In this document: positions 46,141-58,265 of the stretch, in pieces | Layout of the letters: each line of letters opens with the position of its first letter | Numbering within the stretch: position 1 is the stretch's first letter | Assembly (NCBI GenBank): GCA_036250195.1 | Contig: JAVHZZ010000002.1 | Span: 365,326,124-365,390,123, forward strand | Reading direction: 5' to 3' | DNA from: Mixophyes australis | Lineage: Eukaryota > Chordata > Amphibia > Anura > Limnodynastidae | DNA: 64,000 bases | Made by a program: the position numbers and the translations under genes | The notes under the pieces: generated by a model | Told to the model about the DNA's origin: nothing | Databases searched by the model: none | What the model saw: the letters and a program-made list of their open reading frames with translations, nothing else

Positions 46141-46609
46141 TCCTGAATCAATTGAAATAACACACACAATGCATATTACATATTGAATACACATTTATTG
46201 CACGAAGCACATGTGATCCATATAAAAACCAATACATATCCAAAGTAATGATTGTTTTTGCATACCCAGTAGCCATCCCTCAGGCATTTCCCCTCTCTGA
46301 AACTTGTTGTATAAGGATAACTGTTTCAAGACATAGAAGTCAAGACGTGAACCAGGATACTACTACACTCTTGGTACCTCTTTAACTAGGAAGATGCGTC
46401 TCTTGTTGAATACGGACCTAGGTACACTCTGCTCTGACAGACAATACACTGCAGGATACGTCCAATACATATGTGGAATATAAAGTCCCAAAAGAACACA
46501 CAGAAAAAAGATAAAAGTATTCAAATATTGTCACCTGTTAATAATATAGTCATTAATGACAAAACATTGTAATTTTGTTCACTCCAATAAATTTATTATG
46601 ATGTTATTA
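46141..46609. other. Probable interior of the Harbinger element
   Basis: Between the transposase remnant and the Harbinger-related block; no motif was seen, and intron or eroded coding sequence cannot be distinguished. Confidence 0.35.
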
Positions 46610-47015
46610 ATATCTGCTGTACATAAAATTCAATTTTACAGTTGCCTCCAGTTGCAAACACATGTTCTATCATGCAAACAAAGCAGTCATCACTAGCACT
46701 CGGCACTTTCACCTGACCCGTAGCTGGTGCAAATGATACGACAGAAGAAGACGTACCTTTGAGATGGCCAAAGCTTGAATCAGACACTGCTGTGTGCACT
46801 CAAGCATGCCACTCCCTTAATGTACATTGACTACATGCATGCGCCCAGTCCCCTCCCTGTTCCACCCATGAAATTATAGGCTGTCGTAAGAGTCCTTTAT
46901 GCTCAAAGATGATTTGGGAGTCACTGGTGTTTTATCCAGTTCTGGGCTTAAGCAGAACGATTTTACTCAAAATATGGCACATATTGGCGTTTACTTTCCT
47001 TAATGACTCAGGCAC
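46610..47015 (-). mobile_element. Harbinger-related block, second copy
   Basis: Related to 15690-16079 along its length, e.g. TTTACAGTT, GCAGTCATCACTA and GTAGCTGG on the plus strand. The right end CCTTAATGACTCAGGC matches the MITE terminus type. The minus-strand frame (46596-46799) includes APATGQV and SDDCFVCMIEHVFA. It may be the 5' end of the same Harbinger copy as the transposase at 45.8-46.1 kb. Confidence 0.6.
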
Positions 47016-47382
47016 TTGATGTACATGTTTGTGTCACAGATATTGAGGACCTCATATAGATTTAGAAGTAAGACAGAAACAGGAAGATTTTATTACTGGA
47101 GCCGACTTCGGGTCACATGGCTTCTCTGTTTTTTTCATTTCAAGTATGGGAGCCATAAGCATGCCAGCAAATAGAACTCCTCAATTTCAATTTTGGTGTA
47201 GATGTGGAAAGTGGCATAAAAAGAGCATGAAACGAAAAATTGTCTTCAAGTGAAGAGAATGAGTTTATTATTCATTGGAAAACAGGCATATATTCTTGGG
47301 ACATCTATATATTGTTTCAGCTTATTTCCCACAAAGTATAACTTAATTTTACTAACTTTACATCAGTTTAACATCAACATGC

Positions 47383-47880
47383 TGTCACACTTCAAAGTAA
47401 GTCACAGCTATGGAGCCAGTGATGTGATAACGAATATAGGTGTTTATTGATCAAAATACAGATAAATAGTACAACCCAAATAATGCTAAAACTGCACAGG
47501 AATATCTGAGATGACTGGTTGCAAGGAATACTGTGGATGCAGGTGGAATGGTTAGATGAAGAGAGATCCAGAGTAGTGATGTGAAGTTCGAGAGCACAGG
47601 AGAACCAGGAGACAACCCAAAGGGGAAGGCAACAAAACAACAATGACCAGCACAGGAGAGGAAGAGAGGCAGGTATAAGTAGGGAACACCCAGGTGCAGG
47701 ACAGAATTGATGACACAGGTTAACCCCTAGTAATAGCAAAGGAAAAAGACACAATAGCAACACCTCTGGTGAACAGAGGTAATGTCAGGTAAATTAATAA
47801 AACAAGTCCAAGTTCCAGAAGGCAGGCACTGCCAATGCAAAACAGCAAGCAATGCAGAAGGCTGCAGGCAGATCCTGACA
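47383..47880 (-). mobile_element. 498-bp solo LTR, minus strand
   Basis: Ends TGTCACACTT and GATCCTGACA (plus reading) are bounded by CATGC at 47378-47382 and 47881-47885. TTTATT at 47443-47448 is AATAAA on the minus strand and sets the orientation. No internal retroelement sequence adjoins. Ends of the TGTCA...TGACA kind suggest a Ty3/gypsy-type element; this is inference. Confidence 0.9.
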
Positions 47881-48069
47881 CATGCTTTGTAGGATATGTA
47901 TAGCTAAAATATTGTAATATTTTAATAGCACTCAAACTCACCAGTGTTTTTGTAAGTCTATTATGATATCTCACTAATATTTTGTTATATATTTTCTGTT
48001 TTTTCTTGATAAAATATAATTAGTTATTATGCTGTAACCAGAAAGGATGCTTTAAATTTTAATATAGGG

Positions 48070-49546
48070 TGTCAGGCATTCCTAACAAGAACCAAACCTT
48101 CCATTGTATAAGATATATGTGAGGTTCAGTTGTCAAGAGCATGAATAATGAATAAAGACAACGCTCTGCAGACAAAAAGAGACTTCGAGTGATTCAGTGC
48201 TTTTCAATATGTTTTTATGTATGAGAAAATTTATGGTACTACATTTTGTACCGCTGAGACTGATTCTTTTGAAAAATGGAAGGATGTTTGTTGAAGTTCT
48301 TTTTTAGAAGCCTGTGGTAAAGTCATAACATATATTACTTATATCAAGTGTACCACTGGTATGTCTTGGGGCCTATAGAAATTGCCTCCTGGATCAAGGA
48401 ATTGTAAATTCATAAAATAATTTGTGGGGCTAAGAATAACTATAGAAACTACCATTTGTGTTTTTTTATAAAATTATATGGGGAAAAGCTAATAAATTAT
48501 TAAAATGCTATTTTTCGCGATTCTTCCCTATTTTCTTCAAATCCTTATTTCATTCTGTGTAATGTTTACAGGAACTCTAAACATGAACACTTTATTGGAG
48601 GTTGGGATTTTGTTTTGGCTCATAATACATTGTATTTGTAAAATGTTTGTGTGACAATGACAGTGTTTTTTATTTTTTTGTTTAACTTATTTTTTACTTT
48701 AACAGCTCCATTTTATTGTTCTTTATTCTTTATTTTTTTATCATATTGATGCTTCCGTTTGTCTGATTAGCAATCAAGTGTCCTGCAGGGTTCTCTATTG
48801 CTACTGAATGTGAGGTGAGTACAATATTTTAGGATTTACATGGATAGCCTTAAAAGTGTGCGTAGGCCCCCACGTGTATCATACATGGACAACAGGGAAG
48901 AGGTTAAAGAAGGAGCTGAAATAGGCATACTCATTGTACCATTGTTCCACCAAAGGGGCCAATGTGATACTCAGTCTGCTCTCTTACTTAAAAGCCTGCT
49001 TGTCCCAGGAGTGTTGGCCAGATCATCTGTTGCCATTACGTGTATTGCTGTTCTTGTTACATATCCTGAGTGATCTCCTGGTACTGACCTCTGCTCTGTT
49101 TTTGCACCTCTTCCTGTGACCCCTGGCTCGGCTTTCTTGTGACTCTGTATCTGCTTTCAGCTCTTCAGTGTTTCAGCATCATCCTGCTGCAGAGTATTAC
49201 TACCAATAGCTGCTTTCAGCTCTCCAGTGTTACAGAGGACTAACCTGTTGCAGTTTGTTACTAGCAGTCTCCACTACCTCGTGGTAAAGTCCTGCAGACC
49301 TTCACATCCTGTGTCTGTTACCTGCAGTGTCTTGCTTTGCAGACTGTCGCACCCTGTGTGTCATCTCCCCTACTTCATGGTAAAGTCCTGCAGACCATCG
49401 CATTCTGCATCTGTAGTTTACTGAGTTCTCTTGCTATTTCTGCATACCCTACCATACTGCATCCTGAAAACTGTGTAACTGGTGTTTAATAAAAACCACT
49501 TTGTTCACTATGCGCTATCTGTGGTTTTATATTGGGAATCCTGACA
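48070..49546 (+). mobile_element. LTR or solo LTR, TGTCAGG...CCTGACA
   Basis: Left end TGTCAGGCATTCC and right end GGAATCCTGACA are imperfect inverted repeats. AATAAA at about 49487 fits plus orientation. The 49080-49440 part is CTG/CAG-rich with two TGGTAAAGTCCTGCAGACC units (about 49282 and 49377). The 48240-48780 part is AT-rich and may be an insertion. ATATAGGG precedes the left end (48062-48069) and recurs three bases after the right end (49550-49557), so the duplication is not clean. Confidence 0.65.
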
Positions 49547-51783
49547 CTCATATAGGGTTCATATTTTATGGAAACCTTGCTATCTTTTATAACAATTACA
49601 AAACTTCCACCCTTACTCTCTCCCTGTCATTAAAATCAAAATCGCCATAAGAAATTTAAACGATTGAAATTCAAAGAATGTTGTATAATGGTGTTTGTAC
49701 ATTATATTATACAAATAACTAAATGGCACAGGTATGACTACCACTGAACCATAGAAAACTCAATTACCATTAAATGTCAATTTGCTGTTTTAACATGATA
49801 CAGTAATTGATACCAATATTTCAACAAGGGTAATTTTTAGGGCTCACATAATTTTGAAATGAAATATTATAACACATATGTGACCTGAAGTTACCTCTGG
49901 TCAAATCATCCACCAAATAATTCCTTGTGGATGTGCTATGAGGCAAAATAATCATAGGAATATATCTCTGATTAGCCTATCTTGGTGCAGTAATGGCAAA
50001 ATAACACTGTAATATAAAGATTTTGCATGAAAAAGGGGTTTTTCTTGAAAAACGCAGAGGACTATCAATAGTTATGTGAGTTCACCCTAATTTAAATGCT
50101 CCCTTTTATTTCTTCTAATGAAACATAGTGGTAACATTTGGCACCAATAAGTGCTGATAAAGATTTTCCTTGATCATTCTTCAGCATTCATCTCTGTGGC
50201 ACACAACACCTTTATAACTTCAGATATTACTGGGAAATGTCAGATAATTATTTTAAAATGTTTTTTAATGAATAGATGAATTAGGTGTGTGAGAGGCTAT
50301 GAACCAGAGATTTCTTCGAGTTTTTAGATTGTAATTTTAATGATAAAATTTCACAGCATGAAAACAGTAGACATCGGTGCAATGTGAATAACACTGCTTG
50401 ATAATAGATATTGTGAAGATTTTTTTTTTTTTAATTAGGAGACAAGCAAATGCTGACACCTAAATCAAAAAGTTTGTGCTACAGCAAATGTCGTGACTTC
50501 CTGCTATGTTTTAAGTAGCAACGAGCAGAGAACTGAGATGTAAGCAACAATTGATGTAGAAAGCTATATTACTTTTTTCTATTGTTACAAAGTTATTTTG
50601 AAACTTTTTCTTATATTTCTAATGGCTTGCTGCTAAGGACAAATAATAGCTCAAAATGTCACTGTCATTAAGCATTAATTGAAAAACAAAATCTCAGCTG
50701 GACAATTCAGTGTTGACTTAAGAATAATAATATTTTTACACTGTTTTATATTGTCTAATATAATTTAAAGGGACTTCTAAAGTGCCAAAATGATATGTGG
50801 CTCAGTAGTAAGTATCAACTTTCAAAATAAAAATGAGCGCTCCTATTTCCTATGACTACTGGTTGTGCAATATTGTTGATTGCTGAAGGACACTGTTACT
50901 ATTATGGTAGTTGTCTAGCATTATTGTCCCTCTTCCCAACATGCTGGAGTTTATGGTAGTGGGGGGCAAGGGATATGGGGGCTTGTAATTAATCATTTCC
51001 CAAAACATGGCAAGAAAGGACGACAAAGAAAAATCTGCGGTACCATTTATAACCATCAGGTGATTCTACACAGCTCTTCCTTGCAAGCAATATATATTTG
51101 ACATATCTGTAGATGCATATATGTCATTCTTAGGAGTAAAATACATGGGGCAAAGTTGGCTGAACATCATCCATGAAAATTATATTTACTTTGTGAATAT
51201 TCCCATTCTACTTTACATCTTGTATTCTCATCCAAAATCCTGAACTTGTCTCTGCACTATGTCAATCTTCTAACATCACAGGAATCTCTGACTGCTACAG
51301 GCAGTTTGGAAGAGACATATAGAATTGCAAAGAGAGCAGAATACTTATCTGTAAATCTACTTCTGTGCAGGATTTCATCATTTTGTTTGCTTCTGTTTCT
51401 TCTGGTTGTTGCCAGCAATAGCTAGAAATGATTGTAGGTTTAAGAATTAGTTGATGAGTAATTTATCAAATATTATGATTTAATTTGGAAATCTGCAAAT
51501 TGATTTGTCAATTGCCCAATTACAAAAGCACTTCCGATAGAAGGTTTCGGTCCAGCATGTTTTCCGCCTCATTAACCATATATGCTGGAAAGGAAGTCTA
51601 CCAGCATTGTTTTCAGATGTTGTCAGGATCTTACCCATCCTGGCTCCAGTGCCGTCTATGCTTGTGCTGCTGTCTGGCACTTCCGGGTGTTGGCTCACAT
51701 GACTTGCTGTTGGACGGTCTTTTCAAATCTTGTCGGCTTCATAAACGGCTCCCTGACACTCGTTCAGTGTCAGAGCAAGTCCA
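49547..51783. other. Nothing recognised
   Basis: AT-rich, with a poly-T run near 50420. No family-like frame. GACACTCGTTCAGTGTC near 51753 is a small palindrome next to the SINE fragment. Confidence 0.45.
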
Positions 51784-51888
51784 AAAACATACTGGTAGGT
51801 TAATTGGCTGCTATCAAATTGACCCTAGTCTCTGCCTTTCTGTCTGTCTGTCTGTGTCTGTGTGTGAATGTGTGTCTACATGAGACTC
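51784..51888 (+). mobile_element. SINE fragment
   Basis: AAAAACATACTGGTAGGTTA with ATTGGCTGCTATCAAATTG is the middle of the SINE seen at 31.9 kb, followed by a TCTG/TGTG run. Head and tail are missing; a MITE abuts its right end. Confidence 0.8.
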
Positions 51889-51891
51889 AGT

Positions 51892-52106
51892 GGGGCATAT
51901 TCAATTAGCTTTTGGATTCGCGGCAACGCGCCGGAACAGCCGCGAAACGTAGTACACGGTACCGCAATAACGTGGATTTTCATTCGCAGCCCATAGGGTT
52001 GCGAACGAAAATCCACGTTAATGCGGTACCGTAATACCCGCAAGAACGCTCACTTTTCGTGGCAACGCGCGTTACCGCGAATCCAAAAGCTAATTAAATA
52101 TGCCCC
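51892..52106. mobile_element. CpG-rich palindromic MITE with AGT duplication
   Basis: 215 bp between AGT at 51889-51891 and 52107-52109. Termini GGGGCATATTCAATTAGC and GCTAATTAAATATGCCCC face each other. Arms continue through TTTTGGATTCGCGG and CGTGGATTTTC with complements on the other side, with the centre near 51995. It keeps many CpG dinucleotides. Confidence 0.9.
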
Positions 52107-52109
52107 AGT

Positions 52110-52799
52110 GTGTGTTACATGAGCTCAACCTTGTGATAAAGATTTATCCAGAAGTTTTTAGTAAAAAAAAAATCAAATACAGCAACAATTAAATTGTTAC
52201 TTATATCTATTCATTGGGGGACACAATATATTTTTTTTTATTATTAAGTGTAATAATATTGGTAGTACATCAAATACTTTTTAATCCAATTACATATTTG
52301 TTTGTTTTGTTACTTTAAATATGCCTTCTTTCACTTCCTGAACTGCCCCCAAATATCTTCTACATGACAGTGGGAATCTCTTAACCAGGTTAGAAGTTAG
52401 AGCCTTTTTAATAGAGTGAGAATGCTGTTGAGAAATGCATTTGTAAATTTGCATTTTACAAAATTTTAAATTTATGAATAGAGCTGCATGAATGGTTTAG
52501 GTTGTATTACCTCACGGAAATGTCAGGCCAGGATTAATGATGAGGGAGTTATAACTGAAAACAATGGAAAAAGACAGTTAACAGGGGTTAGAATAATCAT
52601 CAGTTGATACATACATAAAGATCCCCAAGTTTTACATATCACCCCGTTGTGGCATCCAATAGAAAACCTGCCGGAAAACTCTCAGCTTAATACATTTACC
52701 CCCTTGTGTTTGAACTTGGTTTGGTGAGAAAATATTTTGTCGATGGGTTTCAGCCTTGAGTCAAGTAAATTAAGTTAGAAAACATATAACCATATAATT
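52110..52799. other. Unassigned, with half a MITE
   Basis: CCGGAAAACTCTCAGCTTAA followed by TACATTTACCCCC (52672-52705) is one terminus of the family at 40070-40245; the other terminus is missing. The rest shows nothing. Confidence 0.5.
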
Positions 52800-53095
52800 T
52801 GATGACATATAGGAAGCACTTGTCCCATCTAGTCTGTCCATTTTTTAACCTATGGTAACCTCAAACTCTATTTGATACTTGGTTCTTTCTAAGTATATCC
52901 TTATGTCTATCTCAAGCATGTTTTAGTTGCTCTACTGTATTAGCCTCTACCACCTCTGATGGGAGACTATTCCACTTATCCACTACCCTTTCTGTAAAGT
53001 AATTTTTCCTCAAATTTCCTCAGAACCTACTTCCCTCCAGTTTAAGTGCATGAACTCGTGTTCTAATACTTCTCTTCCTTTGAAGAATGTTTCAT
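52800..53095 (-). mobile_element. CR1-group LINE 3' fragment
   Basis: Shares TTAGCCTCTACCACCTCTGA, TATTCCACTTATCCACTACC and TTTGAAGAATGTTTC with 40760-40935, in the same orientation, and extends about 130 bp further toward the element's 3' end. Confidence 0.8.
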
Positions 53096-53294
53096 AGCCC
53101 ACCAGATCTTAGCTGGGGCAAAACACAAGTCCTTTTGCAGAGTGGAGATGTCTGTGCATAATTTCACACAGCAAGGGCAACTACTAAAAAAGCCACTTTA
53201 TCTTATTTCAATAATTTTGCTCTGCAAAGGAAATCTTCTTTCCACAATGCTTAGCAATAGTGGGTGTACCTGTGTGCCTATGCAGTACTTTGCA

Positions 53295-53830
53295 ACAGAG
53301 CCGTAACTAGGGAGGTGCGGGCGGTGCCGTCGCCCAGGGCGGAAGCCCAGGGGGGGCGCAGCCGCCCGATACCTGCCTCTATGCCCAGGCTCAATTGATT
53401 CACAGGTGCCACAAGCAACAGCTCATTCCCTGCATCAGAAGCAGTCACCTTAAGCAGCTTGTTCGGCATTTGGAACGCATACTTGCGTTCCAAATGCCGA
53501 ACTTCCTGCTTTAGGTGACTGCTTCTGATGCAGGAATGAATTATAACCTCCCACAGGCGCTCACTCAAGGAGGGGGGGGGGGGGGTACAATTGCCAAGAA
53601 ACCCCTCTCCCCTGTGCTTGTATCCCTACCTCCGGTAAACGGAGGTTTTTTTGCATTTTTTTTAAATCATTATTTTAAAAAAGTGGGCGGAGCCAGAACT
53701 CATCATGACTGTAGGGTCCGTGCAGCCTATTACTGCAGCTCAGGGATCCTACTGACAGCCCTGCAGGAACAGAGGAGATCGTGGCTGCCACACACTACAG
53801 GAAACAGCAAGAGGTAAGTGAAAGTAATTG
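53295..53830. mobile_element. hAT-type non-autonomous repeat, right end unclear
   Basis: Starts CAGAGCCGTAACTAGGGAGG, the same terminus as the 55695-55869 element, followed by GCGGTGCCGTCGCCCAGGGC. It contains a long palindrome and a poly-G run (53571-53585). The opposite CTAGTTACGGC terminus is not present, so the element is truncated or rearranged. Confidence 0.6.
53424..53538. repeat. Long palindrome
   Basis: CATTCCCTGCATCAGAAGCA with GTCACCT on the left faces AGGTGAC with TGCTTCTGATGCAGGAATG on the right. The centre pairs AAGTTCGGCATTTGGAACGC-like arms around about 53482. Arms are about 55 bp with a few mismatches. Confidence 0.85.
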
Positions 53831-55694
53831 CTATGTAAGAAGAAGAGACAGAGGAACGGAAATGGGGATAAACTAAATGAGAGGGAGGAGGGAGGGGGAG
53901 TAAAGAAAGGTAGAACTTAGGTTATAAGGGATATTTTGAAATGGGAAGGGATTCCCCCTTTCTTTATACTTTCATCCATGTTTGCTAGTAAATAGAGCAG
54001 ATCCACTACTCAGAGTAGCAGGTGCCTGTCCTCTTTCAAACTTTTCAGCAGCCCAGTCCTGACTCCTGTCTCCCCCCCATGTTTGTGTGTACTGTGTATC
54101 AGTGTATCTTGCCACTCCCCCCTCCTAGTGTGTCTGTCTGTATCAGCTTCCTCTATCCCTGGTTGTGTCATCTCTTTATCCAAATTAGTATGTATAGCCC
54201 TCTTTCTCCCTATGTATTTGTGCCCCCCCCCCCCCCCTCCTCCCTGTTTATGTGTGCATAGCTCTTCTTTTTGTGTGTTTATGCCCGTTTCTGCCTTTCC
54301 ATTTGTGTGCCTGTATCTCTCCATGTGTGTTTCTCTGTCCCCCTTGTGATTATATGTCTATTTCTACATTGTGTCCCCTCATTTTCCTCCCCTTTGTGTG
54401 TATCTCATTTTGCCATCTCATTACATATGTGTGCCAGGTGGGCACTTAGGGGTATTTTACAGTTGTCCAGAACCCCCTCACATTGAAATCAAACCACCCT
54501 GAAAGCAGTATCTGCACGGTATGCTGAAGCTGTCTGCGGTCGCAGAAAGATCAGCAAGAAAGAAAGGGGCGCATGCATGATTTCATGCCCGTCACGTGAC
54601 GCAGCCTGAGCGTAACACAGCAGAGGTGGCACCCCTTATATCCCCACAACAGGGGCGACAGCATTTCTGCTGAGAGGTGAGTGGCTGTTACTATGCTATA
54701 AACTATATTTGAGACACTGGGACCTATTTACAAATAGGGCCCCCAGTTCAGCGATATGTAGGAGTTTTATAGCTGTAAACTATACTAAGTGTTTAGGGCT
54801 TTCAGTTACAATACTGTGGAAAAAAATAGGTTAAAAATATATATATTTATTTTAAAACCTTTTATTAAAAATGTTTTATTCAAAGAATAAATAGTTTTCA
54901 AACTATATTAATCTGTTATCTCCTGTGATGGCAATAACAGAACAGGTATTGTGGCGGTGCAATTACCACCATGATGTTTGTTAAATAGGCTTCCCCTTAC
55001 AAACATTTGGAACCCCCCCCCTTTTGAAACCCTGCGTTTGCCCCTGCAACTTTCTACAACTTTCTGATTTACCGGTACCAGTGACTGCAATAGACAACTA
55101 CTGAGGTTGGTACTTTTTACCTAATAAAGATTGGTCCTTACAGAACTAGCAAAGGCCCAAGAAAATGGCTGGCTGCACAGAGGGCTTCGGCTAGGAGGAG
55201 CAGCATGTTAGTGGAATGTTTTCAGTATGGTGGCACTGCTATTGTAAATATGTATTTTTGTTTTACATGCATGTTTTAACCTATTATTGTGAACAATTCA
55301 ATTTGGTTTAATGATTTTAAGGGGACACAATTTATAAGCTTATATTAGTGATTAGATAGTACAGTACATATATAGTCTGTCACAGCAGAAATAACACTTT
55401 TACCTTATAATTGTTTGAATTTAGGGAGATTTTTTTGATTGGACCTCTGCAGTTTTGCACCATTTGCGATGTGTACAATCTTTTTTTTTTTTTTTTTTTT
55501 TTAATTTATTTGCTTCTCCGTTGGGGAGAGGGGGGAGTGACAGTTGCTAAAGGTTTGGGGTTTCTCCAAAGCACTCTTTGTAAAACTATTTAAATTTACT
55601 GTTTACTTATATGTCAGTATTGTCATTGGTGAGGAATAAATGTAGCTGGTGTCAATTTTACATCTTCAGAATTGAGTAATGCTTCTTGTAAGGC
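53831..55694. other. Low-complexity and unassigned DNA
   Basis: 54050-54430 is pyrimidine/TG-rich with recurring TGTGTNTNTATCT and CCCC runs, giving spurious open frames on both strands. A GC-richer patch at 54520-54680 holds CGTCACGTGACG. Poly-T at 55482-55502 may be an antisense retrocopy tail. No gene. Confidence 0.45.
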
Positions 55695-55869
55695 CAGAGC
55701 TGTAACTAGGCAGGTGCAAGCAGTGCCATCGCCACACCCCCCACATTAGGTTGGCCACACCCCCACATTAGGTTGGCCACACCCACTCAGCAAATGTCAA
55801 TCCCATTTAGATGGGGGGCGCCGGTGCCCTGTCTCGCCCAGGGCACTAAAATGTCTAGTTACGGCACTG
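55695..55869. mobile_element. hAT MITE with CAGAG...CACTG ends
   Basis: Left CAGAGCTGTAACTAGG and right CTAGTTACGGCACTG are imperfect inverted repeats of the hAT type. Flanks CTTGTAAGG and CTTTGCAAGG are near-identical and probably a decayed 8-bp duplication. Inside, CACACCCCCACATTAGGTTGGC is tandemly repeated twice. Confidence 0.8.
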
Positions 55870-55879
55870 CTTTGCAAGG

Positions 55880-56794
55880 AATGCTGTCACTCCTCTTAAT
55901 TCATTCCCATTGGCCTGTGCATACCTTCGTTCCTCGGCAAATGCTGTCAGCTTGCTCTGCACCTTTTTTCCCAGGGAAAATGGAACTGCAGACAGAAAAG
56001 CAAAACTTACAAACAAACAAACAAACATTTGACCCAGCACACAAATAAGCTCATATCTGTTCTCTGCTGAGACCCTTAACAATACTGTAATCATAAAATG
56101 CCCTCTCATCACCTCTTGTAAGACTGAAACACTGCTGTGTGGATAACAAGATGGAACACTAGATTTGGCTGCTTAGTGACAATATTAATAGTATTCTAGC
56201 TAATTCAAGCTGTAATCTGTATTAAAAATAGGGAATGTCAGATGCTAATTACACATATTGCAATGAATGATTAGCAGACCAACTCATGCCAAAGACTTCA
56301 CTACACTAAATATGAACATGAATTCAATTCAAGTTTTAACATGATCATTGATATGCTTTTTACTGTGTTGAGTCTTACCTACACACAGCTTTAAAAGGCA
56401 AGTACTCCCCAAGCAATAGAAGCTATAAGACACCTAGGGAATCACCTGACATAAGTTGGATAGGGAGGCTCTGTAGCCTAGGAACACTAAGTCAAACTGT
56501 TGGTGAAATGTGAAAACTTTCATGGCAAAATGATGAGTGAAAATATTTCATGGACAATTTTTTTACAGTTTTCTCATCTATACCATTTCTGTGGAATAGT
56601 TTTCTGTTTCATAATGCTGCCTGCTAGCTTTGGGAGTTGTATGCTTCCCATGTTGATGGGAGGCATTTGATTGTTATAAACCTACCACTATTATCAATTC
56701 CTTTATCAATTATTTTGTGAACAGTTTTCAGTCAAACAAATCCATACCGTAAACCGAATATACAAATACTAGAGTTTTACTAAATGTTAACTGT
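55880..56794. other. Nothing recognised
   Basis: AT-rich. No motif; (AAAC)n short run near 56012. Confidence 0.45.
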
Positions 56795-58265
56795 TATTTT
56801 TTTTAAACTCTTTATTTTGAGAGGGAACAAGAAAAAACTGGTACAATAAACAATAAAACAAAATTTTGTTATATGTCATAGTAAGAGGGACAGAAGAGGG
56901 AGGAGAAAGTCAATGGAAGGGAGAAACATAGAGGAGAGATGAGAGCAAAAGGGTACGAGAGGTGGATGATGGGGGTGGGGTTGGTGGAACAGGCACTAAA
57001 ATCCAAGAGATTAAACAGTAAATACATATAAACAAAGAGACCACTGATTTGCCAGCGTTTACCCAGGAGTTGCAGCACCCAGTCTGGAGGATCCAGCGGC
57101 GCCTCAGAACATAATAAGCGTGGGAGGCTGTCGCACCTGGAATATGGCTCGGGGCAGGGGTCTTCCAGCATAGACCTAGGGAAGGGATCCCCTTTGCAGT
57201 ATAATGTTGAACAAGGTGTGGAGGTGGAGTACTAGGACCTGAGAGAATTTTTTATAGTAGCCTTTCTTTGCTTTTACTCCGTCGAGATTTCCTCATTCAA
57301 TCGTTGGGCTGACGAACAGGTAAGTTTGGGGAGCTTTGTACATTTCAGGAAATCCGCTATAACATCAACTGTGGGGGGCACTTCTGTGCTCCTGACTTTT
57401 AAGGTGATAAAGTTTGGAGTAAAATGTCTGGAACTCACGTTCTATCAATTCAGAGCTATAGACAGGTAGGCCCGAAGCTGATCTCAGTGCCAATACATTA
57501 TTTTGGGACCCTTTTGCTTGAACTGAGCTGCCAGGATTTTATCTGTCTTGTCCTCTTTCTCATGGAACGTCAGCTTCACCCATCCCAGGGCTTTGGCTTT
57601 TGTGTCCAAGAGCAGGATATAAAAGTCAGATTGTACCTTGAGGAGTTTAGCTAAGGTGGCCTCATCTGATGACAGCTTGTGTTGCCATTTTAGAGTCTGA
57701 CGTTGGATAGCGAACTACAGGCATTTAGAGGAGGACAACTTCTTATGTCGTGAGGCCATGCCTATGAGGTGTCCCCATATCAGCACCTTATGAACTTCTC
57801 AGAGGGTCACAGGGGAGATGTCAGGGAGATCATTCATGAGGAAATACTCTTCTAGGAGAGTTTGTAGCTGTTGGGTGAATTATGAGTCATGAAGTATAGA
57901 GTCATTTAGACACCACATAGAAGGACGAGGATGGGAGACTATATCCAATATGTCAACTGAGATAGGGGAAGGATCAGACCACACCATTGGATGGATACGA
58001 GCATCCTTGGAGCTTAAGGGTTAAATTGTGGCTGAGGAAATTTATGTCTATCCTAGAATATCCCTCCAGGAGTCAAAAAGAAGATAGTGTCCCAGAAGGG
58101 ATGCCAAGGCTTTAGACTTATAGAACTCAGAGCATTTGGCGGACGAAGCAAGCGAGGATGACTTATCAATTGTTCCATAGACAACAACATTAAAGGCCCC
58201 TGCCACAATCACTTATCCCTAATGGACCTGTGAGAGCAGAGAATCTAAGACTAAAAAAAAACAAC
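56795..58265 (-). pseudogene. L1/Tx1-type LINE ORF2 with internal deletion
   Basis: Minus strand. From its 5' side (right): a piece of the endonuclease (FNVVVYGTIDK near 58165-58205, WSDPSPISV near 57960-57990), then PRPSMWCLND, DLPDISPVTL-E-HKVLIWG and KALGWVKLTFHEKEDKTDK (about 57560-57620), the linker before the RT. The RT core with its catalytic box is absent. Next come LFNI-type and LPRLLCSEAPLDPPDWVLQL (about 57055-57125) from the extreme C-terminus, and an antisense AATAAAG plus oligo-A end at 56795-56815. Stops occur. The clade is assigned by resemblance. Confidence 0.8.

Noticed and set aside
54010..54486. Overlapping frames on both strands
   Set aside because: Low-complexity pyrimidine/TG-rich DNA; the frames have biased composition and no motif.
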